From positions 1-64,000 of the forward strand of contig MEDY01000022.1 in NCBI GenBank assembly GCA_001724265.1: a stretch of 64,000 nt of DNA. The letters are read 5' to 3'. The translations under genes and the position numbers were made by a program. Under the pieces are notes generated by a model, which saw only the letters and a list, made by a program, of their open reading frames with translations, searched no databases and was not told the DNA's origin. Shown here in pieces: positions 11,728 through 20,700 of this stretch. Within the stretch, counting starts at the first letter, position 1. Every line of letters begins with the position of its first letter. The DNA is from Rhizaria sp. SCN 62-66 (taxonomy: Eukaryota; Rhizaria, unplaced).

Positions 11728-13194
11728 TTACAGGGGCTTGTTGGAGGTCTGCGAGGCAAACGAGGTGTAGCTGTTGTCCTGCCTGAGCCACGCGCGCTCG
11801 TACTCGCCGTCGATGTGCGTCAGCGCGCTGCGGAGCGTCGAGTGCTGGAACTCGTACCCCGTCGCAAGCGCCTTGGCGGGATACACCTTGGTGGACTCAG
11901 TCATGAGCTCCGCCCGCAGCGCACCGTACCGCTTGACAACGCTCTTGCGCGGAACGTTAAAGGGCAGGAAGGGCTTATCGAGCACGTGCGCGATGCCCGA
12001 CATGATCTCGGTGTTGGTCGCGGGGACGGGCGCAACGCCGTTGAGTGCGCCACGGACGTCGCTGCACGTAAGTCCGTGGACGAAGAGCCCCATGGCGTCG
12101 TCAACGTGCACCCACGGCGTGTACTGCTCGCCCGAGCCCAGTCCAGCCAGCACGGCGTGCGAGGCCGCCTCCTCGACCACGGGCGCGGAGCGGCCGATGA
12201 CGGCGCCCAGCCGGAGGTTGACGACGCGGACGTCAGCGTCGGTGCGCGGCGTCGTCTCCCAGTCGATGTCCGACATCGACCGCGCAACCTCGGGGATCAC
12301 GTACGTGTTCTGCCCCAGCGGCAGCCCCGCCAGGTCAAGTGAGTTGAGCCCGCCGCGCTCGAACGCGTCGCGGTCGGCCATAGCCTCGGTCGTGATGCGC
12401 TGGAGCTCGCGCTCGGCCTCAACATCACCCTTGGCGGCGCGCGCGGCCAGCTCCATGCGCTGCTTCTCCGCCTTGTAGATCGTCTCGCCGCGCGCGTTGC
12501 GGCCGACCTTGTACAGGTTCTTCGGGATCACCGGGGCGGCCTTCTCGCCGGCGCCCAGGATGATGGAGGCGTTCTCGGCCGCCTCGGCCAGGCGCGAGAA
12601 GTACGGCAGCGAGAGCGCGCCGAACTGGTCCAGATCGGGGTGGCGGTACCTAAAAACGGTCAAAAAAGTCAAAACAAAAGAAAATAAGTTCAACAGATTA
12701 GACTTTCTGAGGTGAAGATATCGGTAGTGTTTAAATTCTGAGGGATTGATTGAAACGTACCGCTCGTCGTAGACGGTGGTGCGCGAGGGCGGGTAGTAGC
12801 TGGCGCACGACGCCGTAATAAACGCGCGGGGCTTCGAGTCGCTCTGGCGGATGGCCTGCGCGAGGATGCCGTTGGTGTAGACGCGAGACGCCTCGATCTC
12901 GGCCTTGGCGGCGTCGGAGAAGTGGCCCTTGGTCAGCACGCGCGCGCCAGCGACGTTGATCACAAAGTCGATGCCGCGCGGCAGCCCATGGTCGACGACG
13001 TCGGTCCACTCGATCTGCGTGAACTCGTCCACGGGGCCAGAGCGGTTGCGCGACAACGGGAGGACCTCGAAGTTGCGCGAGCGGAGGTGGTGCTCGAGGC
13101 AGCGGCCCAGGTAGCCGCCCGCGCCGCCGAGCAGCACGCGCAGCGGCCGGCCCGCGGACTTGAGCGAGATGTACGACGTGGAGGCCCTGCTCAT
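11728..13194 (-). CDS. SDR39U1: SDR39U1-type NAD(P)-dependent epimerase family protein (TIGR01777/YfcH-like)
   Basis: Two exons, 13194-12761 and 12649-11728, encode 451 residues ending in TAA. The N-terminus RVLLGGAGGYLGRCLEHHL is the extended-SDR nucleotide-binding turn. It is followed by DFVINVAGA, by SCASYYPP in the position of the usual S/YG substrate-loop motif, and later by VNLRLGAVIG and YTPWVHVDDAMGLFVHGL, typical of the SDR39U1/YfcH family. The C-terminus carries the NGVAPVPATN segment and the family's DUF1731-like tail. A charged insertion (roughly residues 165-270, Ala/Glu/Arg-rich) makes it longer than the ~300-residue bacterial and animal proteins. The family reaction is unknown; in plants and animals the protein is organellar. 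The 111-bp intron is frame-preserving and stop-free, so intron retention would add 37 residues. Confidence 0.85.
   Translation of the reverse strand: MSRASTSYISLKSAGRPLRVLLGGAGGYLGRCLEHHLRSRNFEVLPLSRNRSGPVDEFTQIEWTDVVDHGLPRGIDFVINVAGARVLTKGHFSDAAKAEIEASRVYTNGILAQAIRQSDSKPRAFITASCASYYPPSRTTVYDERYVSINPSEFKHYRYLHLRKSNLLNLFSFVLTFLTVFRYRHPDLDQFGALSLPYFSRLAEAAENASIILGAGEKAAPVIPKNLYKVGRNARGETIYKAEKQRMELAARAAKGDVEAERELQRITTEAMADRDAFERGGLNSLDLAGLPLGQNTYVIPEVARSMSDIDWETTPRTDADVRVVNLRLGAVIGRSAPVVEEAASHAVLAGLGSGEQYTPWVHVDDAMGLFVHGLTCSDVRGALNGVAPVPATNTEIMSGIAHVLDKPFLPFNVPRKSVVKRYGALRAELMTESTKVYPAKALATGYEFQHSTLRSALTHIDGEYERAWLRQDNSYTSFASQTSNKPL
12650..12760 (-). other. Stop-free, frame-preserving intron in SDR39U1
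   Basis: 111 bp. Donor GAGCG|GTACGTTT; acceptor TTTTTAG|GTACCGC after a long T-rich tract. The junction restores DERYRHP. Removal is supported by AT-rich composition and canonical ends; the retained form would also stay open. Confidence 0.8.
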
Positions 13195-14047
13195 CTTGAT
13201 GGTAAATGCGAAAGCGGCGAACGACGGGGTCGCAGGGAAGGGTGCGGCGGAGTGTTTAGGAGTGTGTTCTTCGGGGAGTTGGGTTGGGAAGGGCTGTAAG
13301 TGGTGACAATGGAATAGGGTGGAGATACGGGAAAGATTATGAGAAATTTACGCAATATAAAACTTCACTGGATGCGTTAAATATCTCGACACTACGTTAT
13401 TGTATGAGATATGCTGGATGGCAAGTGGCCGCTTGAAGCTGAGCACTTTGGGTCTGTTCAAGGGTCTAGATAGGCACCATAGACGTGATATCAGGAGATA
13501 GCATTTTGGAAACAAGGAGATCAGAGCAGAAAAGACAAGATACAAGAGCGCGATGTCTATTTCACGACGGGATCTAGAACTCGTCCAGTCGATTTTCCGT
13601 CGCCTCTCGGGCCCCCAAACCCCCGATCTCGACCAGATCATTCTGGCAGCGAAATGCAGGAACGAATCAAGACACAGCTTGCAACTGGGTGACGGGTTAT
13701 TTGTTTCTTTTGTATTCATATGTAGGTGAGATAGTAATCAATACATCTCATCAAGAGTCTCATATAAGTAAACAACGTGTTCTTATCTCGCTATAGCTCG
13801 TATTATCAAAGTGCATCGCATTCCGCACGCGTTACAACATGCAGATGCTTTTTTTCTCTTATCGGAGATAACAACAATTCATAGATGATGTGCAGAGTAC
13901 TGGCATTACCATTTACAACAGCCACACATCTCTCTCAGGGCTGACCCTTCATGGCCCTGCATGATCAACAACAGCAACAACATCACAACAACAGCAGCAA
14001 GCATCACTCACAGAACCGGAAACTCCCTCAGCCGCGCGTTACGCCGC
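13195..14047. other. Intergenic spacer
   Basis: About 850 bp of AT-rich sequence upstream of SDR39U1 and downstream of AP2M1 (both minus strand). It should contain the SDR39U1 promoter and the AP2M1 3' UTR. A 123-codon minus-strand frame at 13348-13719 has no recognisable domain and a non-coding-like composition. A CAACAACA-rich stretch lies at 13966-14000. Confidence 0.5.
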
Positions 14048-15370
14048 TCAGATGCGGATGGCGTAGTTGCCGTTCCTGGTGAGGTAGCGGACCCACTTGA
14101 CGGCCTCGTACTGGCTGCGCTCAACGACCTTAAGGAAGCGCACGCGTAGCCCCGACGACGTGAACATAGGCACGTTGAACTCGAGCGTGATGGGCGGCCT
14201 CGACCACACTTTGTCCTCGACCGACGCCGCGATGATGGCTTCACCGCGCAGCGTGTAGATGCCGTTGCCCGCAAAGCGCGGGATCTTCCACTGCAGCGCG
14301 TTGAGCAGCGGCTTGTACTTGCCGCGGCCCGTCGAGACCTTGGCGCTGCCGCTGGCCGTATTGGGCGGCGTCGGGATTAGCATGCGCACGTTGGCGGCGA
14401 CGAGGTTGGGGTCGAAGTTGCCCTTGATCGTGATCTCGTACTCGATGCGCGAGCGGCCGCGCACGATGATCGACGGGGACACGGTGAAGGGCAGCAGGAT
14501 GTTGTTGGTGATGCGGTACTTCATGAGCGTGAACTCGCCGTCGGGCGGCACGAACGACACCGTGCGGTCGTGGTCGAACTGCGCCAGCGACACGCAGCGG
14601 TGGAACGTCACGTCGTCTATGGCGACACTCGTCTTGCGGCCCTGGCCGCGCATGCCCGCGGCGGCGCGGCGGTCCGACTCCTTGTCCATGAGCAGCTTGT
14701 CGTTGAGGCCGAACTTGCACTCGGGCATGCCGCTGAGGTACGTCTTCATCTGGATCTTGCCCGAGACGTCGGAGCGCAGCACGGTGCCGTCGGCCGACAT
14801 GAGCACGTTCACGGCCTCCAGCACGTCCATGTACACCTCGTTGGTCTTGTAGAAGTGCTTGTTGGGCTCGCGCCAGTCGACGCCACCGGTGATGAAGCTG
14901 GTGATCTTGTCCATGCCGTGCTGAGTCGCGCCCGCGCCCAGCTCGCCGGAGCCCTTGACGGAGCCGAGCGAAATGGCAGACTTGAGGTGGTTGATCGCCG
15001 TGAGCTGCGGGTAGCCGTGGTCCATCATCTCGTCCAGGAGCTCGTAGATGAGGACGAAGTTGCTGCGGCAGCCCTCCTCGGTGAACTTGGTGCCGAAGTA
15101 GGCCGAGAAGACGTTGATGAGCGCGATGATGAACTCAAACGCGATCATCGGGTTCGCGTTGAGGCGCGTGGCAGCAACGATGAACATGTCGTTCTGGCGC
15201 GTGTACATGAAGGAAGCGCCGTCGATGTTGACCACGGGCGTGGCGTTGACGAGCCCCGCGAGGACCTGCTGGCGGAAGGCGTCGACGGCCGTGGTGGGGA
15301 TGTCGTCGCGGAAGAACCGCTGGATGACAATCTCACCCTTGAGATTGACAAACAGGATGGCACTGAGCAT
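14048..15370 (-). CDS. AP2M1: AP-2 complex mu subunit (mu2 adaptin)
   Basis: An intronless 440-residue protein ending in TGA, close to the ~435 residues of animal AP2M1. Residues 1-140 form the N-terminal longin-like domain (AILFVNLKGEIVIQRFF, NFVLIYELLDEMMDHGYPQ). The linker carries ITSFITGG, whose Thr157 aligns with the AAK1/GAK-phosphorylated Thr156. The mu-homology domain (about 170-440) contains the family motifs YLSGMPECKFGLNDK, FIPPDGEF-like FVPPDGEFTLMKYR and the terminal VKWVRYLTRNGNYAIRI. In the clathrin adaptor AP-2 this subunit binds YxxPhi sorting signals and PtdIns(4,5)P2 at the plasma membrane. The linker phosphosite argues for mu2 rather than mu1. The conserved C-terminus ending at TGA shows that TGA is a real stop in this genome. 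Confidence 0.95.
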   Translation of the reverse strand: MLSAILFVNLKGEIVIQRFFRDDIPTTAVDAFRQQVLAGLVNATPVVNIDGASFMYTRQNDMFIVAATRLNANPMIAFEFIIALINVFSAYFGTKFTEEGCRSNFVLIYELLDEMMDHGYPQLTAINHLKSAISLGSVKGSGELGAGATQHGMDKITSFITGGVDWREPNKHFYKTNEVYMDVLEAVNVLMSADGTVLRSDVSGKIQMKTYLSGMPECKFGLNDKLLMDKESDRRAAAGMRGQGRKTSVAIDDVTFHRCVSLAQFDHDRTVSFVPPDGEFTLMKYRITNNILLPFTVSPSIIVRGRSRIEYEITIKGNFDPNLVAANVRMLIPTPPNTASGSAKVSTGRGKYKPLLNALQWKIPRFAGNGIYTLRGEAIIAASVEDKVWSRPPITLEFNVPMFTSSGLRVRFLKVVERSQYEAVKWVRYLTRNGNYAIRI

Positions 15371-16372
15371 CCGGCTGTGTGCAAAACGCGCGCGATGACA
15401 GCGAGTGAGAACAAGGCATGTTTGTTGTTGAGCAAACAGGAAGGAGAAGAAGTATAGAGGCGTCGTTTGTCCGTTCAGGTTGGTGACGAGACGGAAAGGA
15501 CGCGTTTGTAGTCGCGAGCGGAGGCGGAAAAGAGATACAAGTCAAGCATAACAGTATATGAGCAAATGGAGATGACAATTGTTGGCGGACAGAGCGCAGA
15601 AGTGATGATTGACGTGGCAGGATGAGGTGTAAGTGAAGCTGTGGAGGGACGCGAGGACTGACGTGCGGCGAGGGATCCAGGAGAGAATTTTGTGTGGCCA
15701 GCCAGAGTCGGTATAAACAGCAGCGCACGAATACGGGTATGTAAAACAACGGCTCATGTTCCACCGCTGTTTAAATCGGCATAACACAAGAGCGAGGCTG
15801 TTTCAAGACGTGGTTTCTGCATCTCGTGCTTGTCTCTGCACCCCACCCAACAATATCTTAGCCGTCACCATCGAGCTCCGGGCTCCATTTGCGCAAATGT
15901 TACTACACAAACAAAACATAACAAAACGTAATCTAAGTTACGGTGCAATTACAAACTGTGAAAGTGACACGGTGGCCTCCAATGAGCAAAGATCTTTCCA
16001 AATCGGAACTATGACGCGGCTTAACTTTCTGCCCGCCCCAGCGTCCCGTTGAAAACCCCCAATACATCCGCGATATCCATACAATGAATATTTACAGTAT
16101 GTTTGACATTGCAACAGCATTTATCACGACGATTTCATTATTATATTGCAAAGTTGCAAGTTAGATTTATGTTCTTAGCAAGTATCAATGCGTTATTGTG
16201 ACTCCTACCGACCATTCAAGTCCGGTCAAGTCTTATATCGCAGCGTCAAATGCATTGAGACAAAATTAGATTCTAATAAAAACAATGCAATAATCTATGA
16301 AAAATAGAGTGCTATGTAAATTGGCTGAAAAAGCCTTATTGCTGCAACGCATATGTTGTTAGTTTTGGTGAT
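15371..16372. other. Intergenic spacer upstream of AP2M1
   Basis: About 1 kb, with the AP2M1 promoter and 5' UTR at the low end and the PIG-P 3' UTR at the high end. It becomes progressively AT-rich towards 16300. Several short open frames exist but none has coding-like codon use. No RNA gene or repeat was recognised. Confidence 0.5.
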
Positions 16373-17239
16373 TTAAGATGTCTTGGAAACACTTGTGACA
16401 GCGGTCGCTTTGCCGCGACTGCTCTTGGCCCTCGTTGTGACGCCCACACACATATCTTGTGCATTATCATCAACAAAACGCTGTGCGCTATCACACAACG
16501 CAGTATGGGAGCTTACGATAAGTGTCTTAGTACTCTGCTGTGAAGCTGAAGCAGAGTGATTGCGAGCTGTTTGCTGTTCTGGCGGCAGGTTGTACAGAAT
16601 GCGGTTCACGACCGACAGCGGGACTTGGTACGCGTTCGCGATCGAGCGGTCGTCCACAGCACCACCGTCAGCAGCGTCGTCGTCATCGCTGTAGTCGCAA
16701 TGTGCGCTAGTGTTTGTGGAGTTGGCAGAACGTGCTGAGTCGAGCGCGCGCGCGACAGAGGCGACGCGGGCGGCTTCTTTGACGTCCCAGTGCGTCCGGA
16801 GAACGCTAGAGGTGTCCGCAATCGTCGTCAGAGAGGTCGCGGGGTAAGTGTTGGCAAGGTTGAACGCGATGTAGCCAAACAACATTGCAAGAATGGTGGC
16901 AATTAGCCAGCTCAGACCTGCAACAATCCAATACCTGGTCAGGACGAGACAAAATGGCATATAAAGTGGGTAAGACATCACTTCTTGTACAATTCAAAAA
17001 CACGAGATCAGATTAATCAACTTGCATTACATGTTCGATTGATGGGTCACATGTTATGAACGACTTGATACGTACTTGTCTGGGTAGAAAGTGAAGCCGA
17101 GTTGGCGGAGAGTTGAGTCTGGAAGATAGGCCACCGCCATGATGCAGAACCAGGCGATGATCACAGAGACGCGCAGAACGAATCCGCACACTTCAACCGA
17201 CAGGTGTCCATCTTTTGGCTGGCGCGCGGGTTTGGCCAT
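16373..17239 (-). CDS. PIGP: PIG-P: GPI-GlcNAc transferase subunit P with long C-terminal tail
   Basis: Two exons, 17239-17076 and 16934-16373, encode 241 residues ending in TAA. Two transmembrane helices (VIIAWFCIMAVAYLPD and WIVAGLSWLIATILAMLFGY) flank the family signature LPDSTLRQLGFTFYPDKYW, which matches the P-E-x-W-L-x-x-L-G-x-x-Y-x-P-x-K-Y-W pattern of PIG-P. It is part of the ER complex that transfers GlcNAc to phosphatidylinositol, the first step of GPI-anchor synthesis. The start is the ATG at 17239, which has A at -3 and G at +4; codons further upstream offer only GTG. The tail of about 110 residues beyond the second helix (Ser/Asp-rich with YSDDDDAADGG, then basic) is much longer than in human PIGP (134-158 residues in total). 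It lies head-to-head with the giant kinase-like gene. Confidence 0.87.
16935..17075 (-). other. Intron in PIGP
   Basis: 141 bp. Donor GACAA|GTACGTATC; acceptor CTGACCAG|GTATTGG. The junction restores the conserved PDKYW. A CTGAC branch-point-like motif sits only a few bases before the AG. Confidence 0.9.
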
Positions 17240-17638
17240 TTGACGGACTTCTGCCCTCCATATCCTTACTTGTTTGACCGACCTCACCTTCGTGTCTCGG
17301 TCCCCGTTCGCCCACCGCCACCAGTCAGTCGCGACCGTTTTTTGGGGCTTGAATTGTTTAGTGTTGGGATACTATCCAGATCCGTCTGATCGCAATTTCA
17401 TTTGAATATGCGATGTTTCGCAACACGAACTACTCTAGCTTTGTTTCTCATTTTTCCAGCTTCTTGCTCAGCAGTTCAAGGTATGCCTTACGATCTCGCT
17501 TGCGAACACTGCTCACCATGCTTCCCAATCAAACATATCCTCTTCCCCTGGCCCCAGAACTGCACCGAAGCCGACTTTTGTCTCTCTACACAGTACTCCT
17601 GACAATCTTGATTAGGTAAATTCTGCTCAACGTCTGAG
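17240..17638. promoter_or_regulatory. Putative bidirectional promoter between PIGP and the giant AK-module gene
   Basis: A 399-bp spacer separates two divergent start codons, so both core promoters and 5' UTRs should lie here. No TATA box or named element is clear. This is inferred from arrangement only. Confidence 0.35.
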
Positions 17639-17718
17639 ATGTCTCAGCCCCCGTTGGGTTCCCGCGATGCGGCGAGCGTCACCCTCCCGGGCATCCACGC
17701 CCGCCGCTCCGCTGCCTC

Positions 17719-17753
<35 letters not shown>

Positions 17754-20700
17754 CGGGCTTCTCGCACTCCGCGCGTCTCCCCTCTGGCTCCCCGGCCGCG
17801 CGCGCCCCGGCTATCGCTGCCCCGCTGACCGCGCGCCTCGCCCCCGCCACCGCCTCAGCTGCCACCTACAGCGCCAGCAGCGGGCCCACGCATCCACCCG
17901 GCGCGTTCGGCTCCACCTACGACACGGGCGCCGCGCCGTTCCGCGCCATGCCGCGGTCTGCGCCGGAGAACTTCACGCCGCTGGCGCCGCTGCCGGCCGG
18001 CTACACGGGCAATCAGCCGCCCGCGTCGCGCGTCTCGCTGGTTGACGGCCAGGCCGCGCACAGCAACAACCAGGCCCAGATCGAGCACGCGCGCCAGCAG
18101 AGGCACGCCGCCACCGCGGGGCCCGGCCAGGCGCCGCTGCCGGCCTCCCCGCGCCGGCCCTACGCGCTCGCGCCGGGGCCCAACACGCTCGGCCCCGCGG
18201 GCGCTGTGCCGCCCTCGCTCGCAGCCACGGTGAACCAGAGCTCTAGTTCGAGCTCTAGCTCCGGCTCCGGCGCTGGTCTCAGCGCGAATGACGCCGCTGC
18301 GGTCGCGGCGCGCTCCCCGCACGCGTTGGCCGCGGCGTCTCGCATCGGGATTATTCCGCCCGCCGCGCCGGGCTCGGCCAAGGCGCTGCCGCTGGTCTTC
18401 TTCTTGCTGGGCGGCCCCGGCGCAGGCACTAACTCGGCCGCGCGCGCGCTCGCGCAGCAGTACGCGCTCACGCCGGTGTCCGCGCTGGACTTGCTGCTGG
18501 CCGAGCGCGCCACGGGCTCCCCCGCTGGCGCGCTTATCGCGCGTGCGCTGAACCTGCCGCTGGTGCGCAAGGCTGGCGACCACGGCAACAGCAACAGCAA
18601 TGGCGGCGATACCGGCTCTGATGCCTCGGGCAGCGGCAGCGGTAGAGCCGACGGCGCGACGACGGCGACGCTCAGCGGTGCCGACGGCGCCGCCGCGTCC
18701 TATGGCGACGGCAGCGGCGGCAGCGGCAGCACCAGCGGCGTGCGCGTGACCGAGGCGGCCGCCGTCGCGCCGTGCGTCACCACAGGGCTGGTGCCAGCCG
18801 ACATCACGCTCTGTCTGCTGCAGCGCGTGCTGGATCACCACGTCTCGCACGGGCGCACCGCGTTCCTTGTCACGGGCTTCCCGCTCTCGGTGGGCGACTG
18901 GGAGGCCTGGGCGCTCGCCACCAAGGGCTACTGCAACGTCGGCGGCGTCATCTACCTCGACATGCCGCTGCAGGCGCAGTTCGACCGCCTGCGCGCCGCG
19001 CTCGACGACGCGCGCCAGGAGTGCGCAATCACGGTTCCGAAAAAGTCCTCCGCCACGCAGCAGCAGCCCCCTGCGATCACCAACGCGTCCTCGTCCTCGT
19101 CCGCGGTCCCGGGGGCTGGTTCCCTGTCCTCCGCCGCCGCCGCTGAGGCCGCCGCGGGCGCCGCCATCTCGAGCGGCGCCTCAGTGCGCGGCGGCGGTGC
19201 GGGCTGGGGCTCTACGCCGGCCCCCGCGACGGTCTACGGCACGCGCCGCCGCCCAGGCTCGCCCTCGCTCTCCGGCGACGCCGGCGCGGGCGCGGGCGCC
19301 GCGGGGGCCCGGTCCACGGCGCTGACGGTGCCTGCTGACGTCAACGCCAACGCGGCCGAGCACGCGCGGCTGCGGTCGCGCAAAGTCTTCGTGCTGGACG
19401 AGGACGCCGTCGACGCTGCGCTGCGCCTGCACGCCACGCACGGGCTGCGGCTGCGCGACGTCTTCATCGCCGCGGGCCGCCTCAAGCGCGTTGACGCCAC
19501 GCTGTCCTCCGCGGACATGGCTGAGGCGTTCCGCGCCCACCTGGCGCCGTTCCCGTCGCTGGCGCTGCCCTTCGCGGGGGCCGGCGGCGCGCGCGGGGCC
19601 GCAGGCGGCGGCGCGCTGCTGCCCTGGCAGGGCGCTGCCAAGCCCGTGCTTGTGCTCCTCACGGGCGGACCCGGCGCGGGCGTCACGACCGTGGCGCGTC
19701 GCATCATGGCTAAGTACCGCTTCGTCGACGTCGACGTTGCGGCGCTGGTGCGGGAGCATACCGCGGCCACCGCCAACACCGCTCGTGGCCCTGGCGCCGG
19801 CGGCAACAACAACAACTCCAAGGACGGCTTGACCGCGCGCAGCAGCAGCAAAGGCAATTCCGGTGCTAACGACAAGGCCGAGAAGGACAAGACCTCTCGC
19901 TTTGGCAAGTCTCTTCCTGCCGAGGTCGTTGTTTCGCTGTTGCAGTCCTTCATCGAGGAGGAGCTCGCGCGCCGCAGCCACGCACAGCACTTCCTCCTCC
20001 GCGGTTTCCCCCAGAACCTCGCCAGTCTGGACGTGTTCGAGGCCGCCCTGGGCGACAAGGTCGACATCAAGCTCGTCATCTTCCTCGACTGCCCCGAGGC
20101 CACGCGCAAGCGCCGGCTGATGGCCGCCGCGGCCGAGCGCGCGCACACGCAGTCGCAGCTCCAGGCACAGTCGCAGGCGAGTCTGACGGCGCAGGGCTCC
20201 ACGGGCGCGCTCGGCGCGACGCGGCGCAGCTTCCACCACAGCAACAGCGCGGCGTCGGTCTCGCCCGCCGTGCTGGAGCACCGCGCGCTGGCTCAGGCCG
20301 AGGCCAAGGTGTCGGCCAAGTGCCAGCGCTTCCTGCTGGCGACGATGCCGCTGATCGAGGAGATGGAGGCGCGCGGCGTCGTCCAGTCCGTCAGCGCGTC
20401 GCCCGCCGAGAAGGACGTGTGGCGCGACGTCGACCGCCTCCTGCTAGCGCGCTTCCCGCACATGCGCAAGTTTGCCTTCGCCATCCCCGCCGCGCTCGCG
20501 CCCAGCAAGCTGCACTACGTGCCCGTCAACCCCGGCACTGCGTCTGCCGCGGCCGCGTCGGCCGATAAGCACTCCGGCGTCGTCGTCGCCTCTTCGCCCA
20601 CCGCCTCTGGCTTTGCGAGTGCTGACCCGAGCGCGGCGGCGGGCGCGGGCACTGAGATGGTTGTCTACAACTCTCCGTCTAACGCCAGCGCTAATGGTGT

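Noticed and set aside
13348-13719. 123-codon minus-strand frame between SDR39U1 and AP2M1
   Set aside because: AT-rich codon use unlike every real gene here, no domain and no conserved start; more likely UTR or spacer.
17240-17287. N-terminal extension of PIG-P to 17287
   Set aside because: It would require GTG initiation; the ATG at 17239 has a good context and matches the family's short N-terminus.
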